In this document: positions 17,221-26,028 of the stretch, piece by piece
How positions within the stretch are numbered: position 1 is the stretch's first letter
Layout of the letters: the number at the start of each line of letters is the position of its first letter
NCBI GenBank assembly: GCA_902774295.1
Contig: CACYHP010000001.1
Span: forward strand, 1,240,001 to 1,304,000
Length of the DNA: 64,000 nt
Source of the DNA: an uncultured Bacteroidia bacterium
GTDB taxonomy: Bacteria > Bacteroidota > Bacteroidia > Bacteroidales > F082
Direction: 5' to 3'
Program-made: the position numbers and the translations under genes
Notes under the pieces: model-generated
Databases searched by the model: none
Seen by the model: the letters and a program-made list of their open reading frames with translations, nothing else
What the model was told of the DNA's origin: nothing

Positions 17221-17937
17221 ACTCCATATCCGCCATGCCGCTTCCGCTTGCAACTTCAGCATCTTCAACCCATTATACGCACTAGCTCCATATTTCTTAG
17301 CTTCTTTCATAAACATCGTCTCTTCCGGATTGTAGATCAAATCGATAAAGACATTGCTTGAATTGGCTGTCGCGTATGGCAGTTCCAGCAGGCCATCTGA
17401 ATTAGGGTACATTCCTACAGGAGTCGCATTGATAATCAATTCATTATCATGAAATCCGGCGTTGTTGAGTCTTTGATACGAGTCATCTTTTCTTGATAAA
17501 ATCTCAAAACTGATGCCTTTATTCTTCAGGACGAATTTCACGGCTTCCGATGCGCCGCCTGTACCGCAGATGTATGCTTTGTTTATATGTTTGCCTTCAA
17601 TCGCTTCTTCTAAAAGTCCCTGAAAGCCAATATAATCGGTGTTGTAACCATGCAATTTCTTGTCCGCATCGATTTTCACGACATTCACTGCACCGATTTC
17701 CTTAGCGTTACGGTTGATGAAGCTAAGGTATTGGAAAATCGCCTTTTTATAAGGGTGTGTTGTCGTAAATCCTTGTAAATCAGGATATTGTATGATGATA
17801 TCTTTGATGCTTTCAAGTCTTTCGATATCAAAATTCACAAAAAAACAGTCCAAAGCCTCATTTCTGAATTTATCTTCAAAATAAGCCTTTGAAAATGAAT
17901 GACTTAAGGGATGTCCGATGAGTCCGTAATATTGCAT
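17215..17937 (-). CDS. aroE: Shikimate 5-dehydrogenase
   Basis: A 240-residue protein with the AroE landmarks: N-terminal GLIGHPLSHSFSKAYF, the catalytic-lysine region as GFTTTHPYKKAI (the family usually has NVTIPYK, so this is a divergent version), GYNTDYIGF, and the NADP-binding loop CGTGGASEAV. It reduces 3-dehydroshikimate to shikimate in the aromatic amino-acid pathway. It is shorter than many homologues (about 270), as is common in Bacteroidales. It follows the small-multidrug-export-like gene by four bases. Another step of the same pathway, shikimate kinase, is encoded at 31498-32010. Confidence 0.9.
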   Translation of the reverse strand: MQYYGLIGHPLSHSFSKAYFEDKFRNEALDCFFVNFDIERLESIKDIIIQYPDLQGFTTTHPYKKAIFQYLSFINRNAKEIGAVNVVKIDADKKLHGYNTDYIGFQGLLEEAIEGKHINKAYICGTGGASEAVKFVLKNKGISFEILSRKDDSYQRLNNAGFHDNELIINATPVGMYPNSDGLLELPYATANSSNVFIDLIYNPEETMFMKEAKKYGASAYNGLKMLKLQAEAAWRIWSL

Positions 17938-17941
17938 AATG

Positions 17942-18430
17942 TTAGTTTATTCCAAAAATTGCTCCAAATCCCAATGTGCACACAAGTCCGACGATGACGC
18001 TTGCCAGTATGACGCCTCCGATGACGGCTATCACGCTTTTCTTAAAGCCCATGTCCAAGAAACTTGCTGCCAGAGTGCCTGTCCAAGCGCCTGTGCCAGG
18101 TAACGGTATGCCTACGAAAAGCACCAGTGCCCAGTAGAGTCCGCGTCCGGCTTTGGCTTGCAGCTTCTGACCGCCTTTTTCGCCTTTTTCGAGGCACCAT
18201 GTGAAAAACCTGCCTATAAAACGTTTGTCCTTGCCCCATTCAAGCACCTTGCGTGCAAATAAATAGATGAATGGAACAGGCAAGATGTTGCCTATTGCAA
18301 TGATGACGTAACTCCAAAGCAGACTGAAGTTCGGGTCGGCTGTGTGGAATGCGTAAGCTACAGGTATTGCTCCACGAAGCTCGATGAGCGGCACCATTGA
18401 GATGAGGAAAATGTAGATATAGTTTTTCAT
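17942..18430 (-). CDS. Small multidrug export-like membrane protein (COG2426)
   Basis: A 162-residue integral membrane protein with four or so hydrophobic segments. It shows the COG2426 patterns PLIELRGAIPVAYAF near the N-terminus and PLPGTGAWTGTLAASFL in the middle. Despite the name, the transported substrate of this family is not established. Its start overlaps the end of the TPR gene by four bases, and aroE follows by four, so the three are likely cotranscribed. Confidence 0.82.
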   Translation of the reverse strand: MKNYIYIFLISMVPLIELRGAIPVAYAFHTADPNFSLLWSYVIIAIGNILPVPFIYLFARKVLEWGKDKRFIGRFFTWCLEKGEKGGQKLQAKAGRGLYWALVLFVGIPLPGTGAWTGTLAASFLDMGFKKSVIAVIGGVILASVIVGLVCTLGFGAIFGIN

Positions 18431-19848
18431 GCTTTCTTTTTTCTGTATTCTTCAATCAAATCCATAATGTTAGGGTTGCTCGTGAGGTTCTCTGCATCGA
18501 AATTCAGGAACTCGATATGTCCGTCATAGTCTTTGTCGAGTGCCATCTCCAGCGTCAGCAATCCTGATTCTGTCATGTCTTGTGCAAAATATATAAATGC
18601 CTTGCGGTAGAGCAGTGCCGCATTGTTTGGGAGTATCAGAAGCCCGCGTTCCAATGCCTCCATGGCTTTTTCAGGGTCGTCTTTCAAAACGTAACACTCC
18701 ATCATCGAGATATACACATTCTCGTCGTAAGGATTCAGATCCAGAATCTCGTTGACGAACTTCAAAGCGTTGTCATATTGCTCGAGTTTATTGTATTCCT
18801 CGACGATTACGTACATATAATCGGTGTTGTAAGGCGACAAAGTATGAGCGTGTCTGAGGAATTTGATAGCTGATGCGGGGTTGTTCTCGTCGCTGAGCAC
18901 AAAGCCGATGCCTGCGTAAGCTTCCGGCAACTTGTCGTCCATCTTCATCGCTTTATGATAGATCTTCAGTGCTTCCTCGTTGTTGCCTGTTTTTGCGAAA
19001 GCCTCACCATACAGACAGAGCAGCAGCGCAGTCTCAGCGTTGTATCTCTTGGCTTCTTCAACGATTTCTATTGTTTCTTTGAATCTGTCGAGCTCATTAA
19101 ATGCTGTCGCGATGTCGATATAACCTTTTTTATAATGAGGGTCTATTGCCACGGCATATTCAAACTGCTCGATGGCGTTTTCGAGCTGTCCCATGCGCAC
19201 ATAACAGTTGCCGAGTGCCATCCAAGCAGGGATGCTGTAAGGATTTTTGTCGATTTCCTTACGGAAAAATTCTAGTCCTTCCTCCATTTTATGAAGTATG
19301 GAATAGCAGTTTCTTATCTCAAAATATTGATTTTCAATATCTTCGGCTTTATCAATGCCTAATTTGAAAAACTTGAGCGCATTCTCCATATCACCGAGGT
19401 TCTCGTATTCGACGGCAATAAAATTGTAAATATCCTCACAATCCTTGAAATCAAACTCTTTGGCGGCTTTCATATAGGCGTTGATGGCTTTCTGATGCTC
19501 GCCCAAATCTGAATGGCAGGCTGCCAAAGTGAGCAGATAATCAGCGTCGTCATGATCCAAGTCGGCATTTTTTAAAGTGGATAAAGCTTCTTTGGCATGA
19601 GAGTTAGCCAAAAGCTGTTTCGCCCTTATAATGCTGATTAGCGGGTTGTTGGGATGGTATTTGACCGCCATGTCAGCGGCTTGGTTTGCCCTCTTGATGT
19701 TGTTTTGCTGCAGATAATGCTCCAATATGACGTTCAACTCATCGGCGTCGAAATAGCATGACTGATGCTGTTTAACCGTCTCCTCAAAGCGGTTAACCAG
19801 CTCTTTCACGTCCATGTCGTCATCCAAAAAATTGTCGTCGTCGAACAT
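18427..19848 (-). CDS. Tetratricopeptide-repeat protein
   Basis: A 473-residue protein made almost entirely of TPR units from about residue 40 to the end (for example KAINAYMKAAKEF, LENAIEQFEYAVAIDPHYKKGY, DPEKAMEALERGL). The N-terminus is very acidic (MFDDDNFLDDD). No signal peptide is visible, so it is probably cytoplasmic and acts as a protein-binding scaffold. The frame is open further upstream to 19908, but a minus-strand -7 element at 19864-19871 lies within that extension and a purine-rich GAGG precedes the ATG at 19848, so the shorter start is used here. It heads the run with the COG2426 gene and aroE. Confidence 0.85.
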   Translation of the reverse strand: MFDDDNFLDDDMDVKELVNRFEETVKQHQSCYFDADELNVILEHYLQQNNIKRANQAADMAVKYHPNNPLISIIRAKQLLANSHAKEALSTLKNADLDHDDADYLLTLAACHSDLGEHQKAINAYMKAAKEFDFKDCEDIYNFIAVEYENLGDMENALKFFKLGIDKAEDIENQYFEIRNCYSILHKMEEGLEFFRKEIDKNPYSIPAWMALGNCYVRMGQLENAIEQFEYAVAIDPHYKKGYIDIATAFNELDRFKETIEIVEEAKRYNAETALLLCLYGEAFAKTGNNEEALKIYHKAMKMDDKLPEAYAGIGFVLSDENNPASAIKFLRHAHTLSPYNTDYMYVIVEEYNKLEQYDNALKFVNEILDLNPYDENVYISMMECYVLKDDPEKAMEALERGLLILPNNAALLYRKAFIYFAQDMTESGLLTLEMALDKDYDGHIEFLNFDAENLTSNPNIMDLIEEYRKKKA

Positions 19849-19863
19849 CCTCAAATTTTTTTG

Positions 19864-19871
19864 CAAAGATA
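19864..19871 (-). promoter_or_regulatory. -7 promoter element (TATCTTTG) for the TPR-COG2426-aroE run
   Basis: TATCTTTG on the minus strand, 15 bases upstream of the ATG at 19848. It decides the start of the TPR gene, since the longer frame would translate through it. Confidence 0.65.
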
Positions 19872-19981
19872 CAAAAAAATGATGAATGTTTAATATTTTT
19901 ACTGCCATTCGCAGAATTACGACTTACCACCAAGGTACTGAGAGTAATTCGAGAAGGGCATTAAAAAAGTCATAATTATAA

Positions 19982-20013
19982 TTTGCAAAGTCAAAATAAA
20001 TATCATATCTTTG
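19982..20013 (+). promoter_or_regulatory. Complete -33/-7 promoter for glmM
   Basis: TTTG at 19982-19985 is followed after 20 bases by TATCTTTG at 20006-20013. This is the full Bacteroidota housekeeping promoter pattern (TTTG, 19-21 bases, TAnnTTTG). The glmM ATG is 17 bases further on. Confidence 0.8.
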
Positions 20014-20030
20014 CAGAAAATTTTTGAATT

Positions 20031-21413
20031 ATGCCTTTAATTAAATCAATTTCCGGATTTCGCGGCACTATTGGTGGCAGACCGGACGACGGATTAACTC
20101 CGATTGATATCGTTAAGCTGACTTCAGCTTTTATTTGTTTGATCAGACGTGGTGGCGTGAAACGCCCTCGTATTGTGGTAGGTCGTGACGGCCGTCTTTC
20201 AGGTACAATGGTTAACCAATTGGTTTGCGGTAACTTGCAGGCTATGGGCGCTGATGTCATCGACATCGGATTGAGCACCACGCCGACAACAGAGGTCGCT
20301 GTCACAGAGCTGAAAGCCGACGGCGGCGTGATTCTTACTGCATCACACAACCCGAAAGAGTGGAATGCTCTCAAACTCCTTGATAATAAAGGTGAATTCA
20401 TCGATGCAGCTGATGGAAAATGGCTGCTTGAGAAGGCTGCTAAAGACGAATATGAGTTTTCTCCAATTGATGAAATAGGTACATATACCTTAGCTGAAGG
20501 CTGGATTGAACGTCATGCCGACATGGTTTGCAAGCTGCCTCTCGTGAAGAAAGAACTCATCGAGAAAGCTAACCTGAAGGTCGTTGTCGACGGTGTCAAT
20601 TCAACTGGTGGCATGGCTATCCCGATGTTACTCAGAAAGTTAGGAGTTAAAAATATCATCGAACTCAACTGCGAGGTGACAGGCAAATTTGCCCACAACC
20701 CAGAGCCGTTGGCAGTCAACCTCGTTGACACTTGCGCTAAAGTCAAAGAATGCGGCGCTGACCTCGGCATCGTCGTTGACCCAGATGTCGACCGTCTCGC
20801 ATTCATCAACGAAAAAGGGGAGATGTACGGAGAGGAATACACCCTCGTGACCGTGGCATCATATATCTTGGAACACAAGAAAGGCAACACAGTGTCGAAC
20901 CTCTCATCTACACGTGCTTTACGTGACGTGACCAATGCGGCAGGCGGCAAATATTCAGCAGCGGCTGTTGGTGAAGTCAACGTGGTGGCGAAGATGAAAG
21001 AAGTGAATGCTGTCATCGGCGGCGAAGGCAACGGCGGCGTCATCTATCCTGAGATTCACTATGGCCGTGACGCTCTCGTCGGTGTCGGCTTGTTCCTGAC
21101 ATATCTCGTGGAGAATCACTGCACCGTGTCGGAATTGAAGAAGAAATTCCCTCTTTATTATATGTCGAAGAACAAGATTCAGCTCACGCCACAGACTGAT
21201 GTCGATGGCATCCTCGCGAAGCTTGCCGACAAATTCAAGAACGAGCAGGTGACAACCATCGACGGCGTGAAGATTGACTTCGCCGACGGATGGGTGCATC
21301 TCCGCAAATCGAATACAGAGCCTATCATCCGCGTCTATTCTGAAGGTAAATCTGAAGCTGAGGCTGACAGATTAGCCCAGATGATGTTGGATGAAGCGAA
21401 AAAAATGATGTAA
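20031..21413 (+). CDS. glmM: Phosphoglucosamine mutase
   Basis: A 460-residue alpha-D-phosphohexomutase. The active-site phosphoserine loop is TASHNPKEWNALK with S105. The metal loop DPDVDRLA and the sugar-binding GEGNGGVIYPEIHYGRD are present, as is the C-terminal phosphate loop RKSNTEPIIRVYSE. The GEGNGG form of the sugar loop favours GlmM (glucosamine-6-phosphate to glucosamine-1-phosphate) for UDP-GlcNAc synthesis. It has its own strong promoter and is followed after one base by a small basic protein gene. Confidence 0.88.
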   Translation: MPLIKSISGFRGTIGGRPDDGLTPIDIVKLTSAFICLIRRGGVKRPRIVVGRDGRLSGTMVNQLVCGNLQAMGADVIDIGLSTTPTTEVAVTELKADGGVILTASHNPKEWNALKLLDNKGEFIDAADGKWLLEKAAKDEYEFSPIDEIGTYTLAEGWIERHADMVCKLPLVKKELIEKANLKVVVDGVNSTGGMAIPMLLRKLGVKNIIELNCEVTGKFAHNPEPLAVNLVDTCAKVKECGADLGIVVDPDVDRLAFINEKGEMYGEEYTLVTVASYILEHKKGNTVSNLSSTRALRDVTNAAGGKYSAAAVGEVNVVAKMKEVNAVIGGEGNGGVIYPEIHYGRDALVGVGLFLTYLVENHCTVSELKKKFPLYYMSKNKIQLTPQTDVDGILAKLADKFKNEQVTTIDGVKIDFADGWVHLRKSNTEPIIRVYSEGKSEAEADRLAQMMLDEAKKMM

Positions 21414-21414
21414 T

Positions 21415-21642
21415 ATGAAAAAACACCATCACAGAAGCTACAAGTATCATGCGATAACGTTCAAGTTGTCGCAGGGACAGTACAAATCGCTCAAAAACTA
21501 CTGCAAGGCGCGTCGTACCACGCCGATCAAGTTGATCAAGAAAAACATTGAGCGATTCATATCACACTATGAATACGGAGTACCAGAGGAATTGTATCTC
21601 TGTGAGAATCAATTAAATCTATTTGAAGATTCTATCGATTAA
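21415..21642 (+). CDS. Small basic protein of unknown function downstream of glmM
   Basis: A 75-residue protein starting one base after the glmM stop, so almost certainly cotranscribed. The first two thirds are strongly basic (KKHHHRSYKYH, CKARRTTPIKLIKKNIERF), with a strand-helix-helix look that could be a ribbon-helix-helix DNA-binding fold. The last third is acidic (CENQLNLFEDSID). I do not recognise the family. The end overlaps the convergent recR gene by 11 bases. Its good codon structure and tight spacing make it likely real. Confidence 0.6.
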   Translation: MKKHHHRSYKYHAITFKLSQGQYKSLKNYCKARRTTPIKLIKKNIERFISHYEYGVPEELYLCENQLNLFEDSID

Positions 21643-22240
21643 ACGGCATGCGGTTCGCTATTGAGCGTCCCAATGTCACTTCATCGGCAAACTCTAAGGC
21701 ATCGCCTACGGCGATGCCTTTTGCTATTGCTGTAATTTGTCCTTGAAAATGCTGTAACATCTTGAAAATGTAATAGTTGGTAGTGTCACCCTCGATAGTG
21801 GCAGGCAACGCCAGAATTATTTCCCTTAAGTTTTCGTTTATGCTTCTGTCAACCAATTCTTTGATTCTCAAATCGTTGGGCGAGATGCCGTTTATCGGGT
21901 CGATGACACCGCCAAGGACGTGATAAACACCATTGAACGAGCCTGTACGTTCGATGGCCATCACATCGCGCATGTCGGCTACAACACAAAGCAACTCATT
22001 GTCTCTCTTGGGATTAGAGCAGATGGAACAATGCTCACTGTCGCTGATGTTATAGCATTTTTTGCATAAAACAATATTGTTTCGCATATTCAGCAACGAC
22101 TGAGAAAGCGAGTCAGTGACCATTTTCTCTTCGCCAAGAAGATGCAAAGCAAGTCGCAAAGCCGTTTTCCTGCCAATGCCTGGCAGTTTTGAAAGCTCAT
22201 CGACGGCTTTTTCCAACAATATCGAAGAATATTCCGCCAT
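21632..22240 (-). CDS. recR: Recombination protein RecR
   Basis: A 202-residue protein with the RecR order: an N-terminal helix-hairpin-helix (LSKLPGIGRKTALRLALHLL), a four-cysteine zinc finger (CKKCYNISDSEHCSIC), and a Toprim domain with VVADMRDVMAIERTG and NGVYHVLGGVIDPINGI. RecR works with RecO and RecF in gap repair by loading RecA. A recF gene is present in the window at 46585. Length is normal (about 200). It lies four bases after a TPR lipoprotein gene. Confidence 0.95.
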   Translation of the reverse strand: MAEYSSILLEKAVDELSKLPGIGRKTALRLALHLLGEEKMVTDSLSQSLLNMRNNIVLCKKCYNISDSEHCSICSNPKRDNELLCVVADMRDVMAIERTGSFNGVYHVLGGVIDPINGISPNDLRIKELVDRSINENLREIILALPATIEGDTTNYYIFKMLQHFQGQITAIAKGIAVGDALEFADEVTLGRSIANRMPFNR

Positions 22241-22243
22241 AGA

Positions 22244-22663
22244 CTATTCGTAATAATCACAGAATTTCACGTAGTCTTCCATGTTCTGACGGCCATATTT
22301 TTCGGCCAGTTTGAAATAATAGCAAGCCATGGAATAGTCGTTTTGTCTTCTGTAAATCAATCCGATATTGAAATAAGGATCAGCATAATCCGGCTTCAAT
22401 TCAATGGCTTTGTTCCAGTCTTTGAAAGCCTTCTCGTTGTTGAAATTGTTGCTGTAGGCACATCCGCGATAATAATATGCCTCGTAGTTGCTTTCATCGT
22501 ATTTGATGGCCTTGTCGAAAAGCTCTATCGCCTCGTCAATCTCCGAAGTGTAAAGATAATCAATGCCTTTGTCAAGATACATCCTTGATTTCTCCGGATT
22601 CGGTCCGCAACTAATCATCAACAACAAAACTGCAAAACTTGCAAAAAGTAAAACTCTTCTCAT
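22244..22663 (-). CDS. TPR lipoprotein
   Basis: A 139-residue protein with a lipoprotein signal (LLLMISC, C19), then about three TPR units (AIELFDKAIKYDESNYEAYYYRG, ALKDWNKAIELKPDYADPYFNIG type). It is probably membrane-attached in the periplasm and serves protein-protein contacts. It precedes recR by four bases, although no functional link is obvious. Confidence 0.82.
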   Translation of the reverse strand: MRRVLLFASFAVLLLMISCGPNPEKSRMYLDKGIDYLYTSEIDEAIELFDKAIKYDESNYEAYYYRGCAYSNNFNNEKAFKDWNKAIELKPDYADPYFNIGLIYRRQNDYSMACYYFKLAEKYGRQNMEDYVKFCDYYE

Positions 22664-22667
22664 TTTT

Positions 22668-22712
22668 TATCAATTATCAATTGTCAATTATCAATTCTCA
22701 ATTCTCAATTAC
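22668..22712. repeat. Degenerate tandem repeat (TCAATTATCAATT type)
   Basis: Units of TCAATTATCAATTGTCAA and TCAATTCTCAATTC fill the gap between the DUF2279 gene and the TPR lipoprotein gene, with five or six near copies of a seven-base unit. Confidence 0.65.
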
Positions 22713-23621
22713 CTAAAAGTAAATCCAATGCCACACCCATTGATTGCCAGTGTTATATTCCAAGGTCGGGAACGGCAGTTTGAAAATGTTCAATACTTTA
22801 AACGTGTATTTTAAAACTTTATTGTTTGTCGGAATCTTCGTGAAATCAACGTCAAGCGAGAAATAGAACTGTCGCTTTCTGTCGTAATATGGAATAGGTT
22901 TTCCATTATGTTCCAAGGCATTCTCATAGCCTCCTGTCATGCCGGTCGCGCCATATCCGAAGGCAAAGTTGAGCCAAGTTGGAAACTTGCTTTCTTTATT
23001 GAGAAACAACGACTTGAAGTTAAATGAAGCCCAATATGTCTGGCCATTGTAGTCTTTTATTGTCTGCTGCAGAAAGTTCGAACCGAGTACGTCGGGACGA
23101 TAGTCGGCGAATTCGGTTGTGTGGAACGAATATTTCAGAGTGATGCGTTGCTCATGCCACAGAAACTGCTGTCCGATAAACAGACCTGCTCCTAAGGTGT
23201 TGGCGGCCATGTCACCCCAAGAGAAACCCCATTCTGATGAAAAGCCGTCGAAAACCTCAACTGTCGTTAGGAAAGCGAGTCCCAGAGTACCGCCTAACCA
23301 TATAGAGCGCTTTTCGTCAAGACCTGCGTCGCGAAGCATCTCATAGCCGAACGAGCCTACGAGATATGACGTCACGCCGTGTCCTATTTTGTCCATCTGC
23401 ATCCATTCTCCATTGTCGTTGTAGAAATGGAAATTCGATTGCGGATAGTCGGCATACCAAGCGAAATACAGACCCGTCATTGAGACGGCATACAATGCCA
23501 ACTCAGTGCCAACGACGATTTTTACATTCCTTTTAACCTTCGCCGGGTCTCTCAACGTGTCTTGCGATGACGCTGATAACACACTGAAAATCAATAATAT
23601 CGCTAATAATGCTTTTTTCAT
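22713..23621 (-). CDS. DUF2279 outer-membrane-type protein (YfiM-like)
   Basis: A 302-residue protein with a signal peptide (about 1-20). The DUF2279 core is visible as MDKIGHGVTSYLVGSFGYE and VEVFDGFSSEWGFSWGDMAAN around residues 77-145. The C-terminal half is beta-rich (FYFSLDVDFTKI, YTFKVLN) and likely forms an outer-membrane structure. The function of the family is unknown. It lies just upstream of a repeat-filled gap before the TPR lipoprotein gene. Confidence 0.78.
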   Translation of the reverse strand: MKKALLAILLIFSVLSASSQDTLRDPAKVKRNVKIVVGTELALYAVSMTGLYFAWYADYPQSNFHFYNDNGEWMQMDKIGHGVTSYLVGSFGYEMLRDAGLDEKRSIWLGGTLGLAFLTTVEVFDGFSSEWGFSWGDMAANTLGAGLFIGQQFLWHEQRITLKYSFHTTEFADYRPDVLGSNFLQQTIKDYNGQTYWASFNFKSLFLNKESKFPTWLNFAFGYGATGMTGGYENALEHNGKPIPYYDRKRQFYFSLDVDFTKIPTNNKVLKYTFKVLNIFKLPFPTLEYNTGNQWVWHWIYF

Positions 23622-23638
23622 ATTATCTACTTAATCCT

Positions 23639-23666
23639 GTAAGGACGATGCATGCATTGTCCCTAC
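23639..23666. repeat. 28-base palindromic repeat overlapping a stop codon
   Basis: GTAAGGACGATGC pairs with GCATTGTCCCTAC (11 of 13 positions complementary). It lies between the phosphohexomutase and DUF2279 genes and includes the stop codon of the former (23663-23665). Confidence 0.65.
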
Positions 23667-25012
23667 TGGTTCTTTCGGATTATTTCGGAAACTATGCCAA
23701 CTATCTCATTCAGCTTTTTCTCATCTTTTGCTTCGCATAAGAACCTCAGATACGGCTCGGTGTTCGAAGGTCTGATGTTCAGCCACCAGTCCGGATAATC
23801 AAGACGATAGCCGTCGAAGTCGAGGAAACGCTCAGGTTTTTCGAGATTCATAAAATAATCTCGCACCGCATCCATGGCTTCTTGTTTCTTCTCGATGGTG
23901 AAGTTGATCTCGCCAGAGTTGTGGTAGCCGGATATCTCCTTGATAATCATCGACATTGATTTGCCTTCCGCCTTGAATCTCGCCAGCAGACGAAGCACCA
24001 GCAATGCAGCCATGATGCCTGAATCGGAATAGTAGAAATCGCGGAAATAGTAGTGACCGGCTAGCTCACCGCCGAAACATCCGTCGAGCTCGCGGAGCTT
24101 GAGGGCGGCGTAGGCGCGTCCGACACGCCATGTCTCGACTTTGGCATTGTACAGCTTCCCAAGATATTCCTGGATGGCTCGCGACGACCTGATGTCTTGA
24201 AGCACGATGCCTTTCTGCTTTTTCTCGCCAAGGAAATAATTGCCTAAAAAAGCGATAATCAGGTCAGGGGAGATGAACTGGCCTTTCTCGTCGATGAATG
24301 TGATACGGTCGGCATCGCCATCGAACAACAGACCGATGTCGCATTTCTGCTTCAGCACCAGCTCCTTGATCTGCTCTTGGTTCTCAGCCTCGAGCGGGTT
24401 TGGCTCGTGACCAGGGAAACGTCCGTCGAGAGTGTCATTAATATAATAAGGTGTGTCGCCAAGCAGCTTCTTGATGAAAATGTTCGAAGCGCCATTGCTG
24501 CAGTCTACCGCGACCTTCAACCTACTGATGTCACCGAGGAATTGCTTCTGATAGTCGATATATTGAGCATAAACATCGATATCTTTTGTGATGCCTCTCT
24601 GTGCGGCGACAACGGGCTTCGCATCTGACTCGACCAAAGCCTCGAGTTTGTTCAAACCTGTGTCATATCCGACCGGTTTAGCATCTTTTGCGCTGATTTT
24701 GAATCCATTATGGTTCGACGGGTTGTGTGATGCCGTAATCATCACTGAAGCGTCGTAACCGAATTTTGCTGTTGTCCAGTAAATCAATGGGGTAGTGGAC
24801 AGTCCGACGCTGTCGACGTTGACGCCACGGTCGTTCAGACCTTTGGTAAGCTGAGCGAATGCTGTGTCAGACGAGAGACGCATGTCTCTTCCCACCAGAT
24901 ATGTCTTGGCAGGCAACACATCAGGCAGGAAATACCCGATTCTGTAGGCTATTTCTTCGTTTAGGTCGGTACCCCAAACGCCTCTGATGTCGTATGCTTT
25001 GAATGCTTTCAT
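23663..25012 (-). CDS. Phosphomannomutase/phosphoglucomutase family protein
   Basis: A 449-residue alpha-D-phosphohexomutase. The phosphoserine loop is TASHNPSNHNGFK with S95, the metal loop is DGDADRIT, the sugar loop is GGELAGHYYFRD, and the phosphate loop is RPSNTEPYLRF. The GELAGHYYFRD form is shared with ManB/AlgC type enzymes acting on mannose and glucose phosphates, unlike the GlmM paralogue at 20031. It probably supplies hexose-1-phosphates for surface glycans. It overlaps mltG by four bases, as the last gene of the dapF-GNAT-mltG run. Confidence 0.88.
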   Translation of the reverse strand: MKAFKAYDIRGVWGTDLNEEIAYRIGYFLPDVLPAKTYLVGRDMRLSSDTAFAQLTKGLNDRGVNVDSVGLSTTPLIYWTTAKFGYDASVMITASHNPSNHNGFKISAKDAKPVGYDTGLNKLEALVESDAKPVVAAQRGITKDIDVYAQYIDYQKQFLGDISRLKVAVDCSNGASNIFIKKLLGDTPYYINDTLDGRFPGHEPNPLEAENQEQIKELVLKQKCDIGLLFDGDADRITFIDEKGQFISPDLIIAFLGNYFLGEKKQKGIVLQDIRSSRAIQEYLGKLYNAKVETWRVGRAYAALKLRELDGCFGGELAGHYYFRDFYYSDSGIMAALLVLRLLARFKAEGKSMSMIIKEISGYHNSGEINFTIEKKQEAMDAVRDYFMNLEKPERFLDFDGYRLDYPDWWLNIRPSNTEPYLRFLCEAKDEKKLNEIVGIVSEIIRKNQ

Positions 25013-26028
25013 TTATATATCTTGTTTTTGTTCAATGCTTTTCTGTATTTCTCGGCGTTGCGGTTATGTTCGGTGATATTCTTTGCAAAAACATGGTATC
25101 CCGAAAGGTCGTCTTTCGCGCAGAAATAATAATAATTGTGTTTCTCGGCGTTCAAAACCGCATCAATTGCCGCTATCGACGGGATGCAGATAGGTCCTGG
25201 AGGCAGCCCGGCGAATTTGTAGGTGTTATAAGGCGAATCGATGTTTTTATGAACATCAAGAACTCTTCTGATATTGTAGTCGCCCAAGGCAAAAACGAGC
25301 GTCGGGTCAGCTTGCAGTGGCCAGCGTTTGTTTATACGGTTAAGGTAAACACCGGCAATTCTTGGCATCTCTGAGGTCTTGGTCGTTTCCTTGTCCACGA
25401 TGGAAGCCAAAATGCTGACTTGTCTCGGCGTGAGTCGGATGTCTTTGGCTTTCTGCATTCTGGTTTCATTCCAAAAACGCTTGTGCTCGACAATCATCTT
25501 ATCCACGAAATCATCGGCGTCGGTGTTCCAATAAAACTCGTAAGTGTTTGGTATAAAGGTCGTTGCGTCGACGTCAGGATTGTTATTAATCTCATTTATG
25601 ATTGAAATGGAATCAGCTTCAATCTGATCGCTGATGCGTCCGGCAAGTTGCTCAACAGTGCGCATGTTATTGAAAACCACCTTCACAGGTGTCTGATATC
25701 CCATGCGTAACATGTTGATTAACTGTTGGTTAGTCATGCCGTCAGTTAATATGTATCTGCCTGGATGTACGTTTTCATCATAATTGGATCTCTTCGCCAA
25801 CCAGTCGAAAGCGTTCTTGCTTTTTAAGACGTTCAATGATATTAATTCGTTTTTAACATATTGATAATCAGCGTTTGTGGGAATATATAGCGACACATCT
25901 TTCCCGTCGGCTGTTTTGATTATCGGTTTGGAAATGTAAAGATAGTTTCTTGCGAAGAACACAGCAACAATGCCGATTACCACAATGATAATCATTAGTA
26001 GACCATATGACTTCCTGCGCCTTCTCAT
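25009..26028 (-). CDS. mltG: Endolytic murein transglycosylase MltG
   Basis: A 339-residue protein with one N-terminal membrane helix (about 8-27) and a YceG domain. The active-site stretch LASIVDKETTKTSEMPRIAGVYLNRI carries the conserved glutamate of VDKET; LQADPTLVFALGD and SPYNTYKFAGLPPGPICIP are also family-specific. MltG cuts nascent glycan strands and helps set their length. It overlaps the GNAT gene upstream and the phosphohexomutase gene downstream by four bases each. Confidence 0.92.
   Translation of the reverse strand: MRRRRKSYGLLMIIIVVIGIVAVFFARNYLYISKPIIKTADGKDVSLYIPTNADYQYVKNELISLNVLKSKNAFDWLAKRSNYDENVHPGRYILTDGMTNQQLINMLRMGYQTPVKVVFNNMRTVEQLAGRISDQIEADSISIINEINNNPDVDATTFIPNTYEFYWNTDADDFVDKMIVEHKRFWNETRMQKAKDIRLTPRQVSILASIVDKETTKTSEMPRIAGVYLNRINKRWPLQADPTLVFALGDYNIRRVLDVHKNIDSPYNTYKFAGLPPGPICIPSIAAIDAVLNAEKHNYYYFCAKDDLSGYHVFAKNITEHNRNAEKYRKALNKNKIYK

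Noticed and set aside
19849..19908. A longer N-terminus of the TPR protein
   Set aside because: It would be translated through the minus-strand TATCTTTG promoter element at 19864-19871.
19915..19975. A possible remnant of another dispersed repeat (CCACCAAGGTACTGAG)
   Set aside because: Only one copy occurs in the window and no inverted structure is clear.
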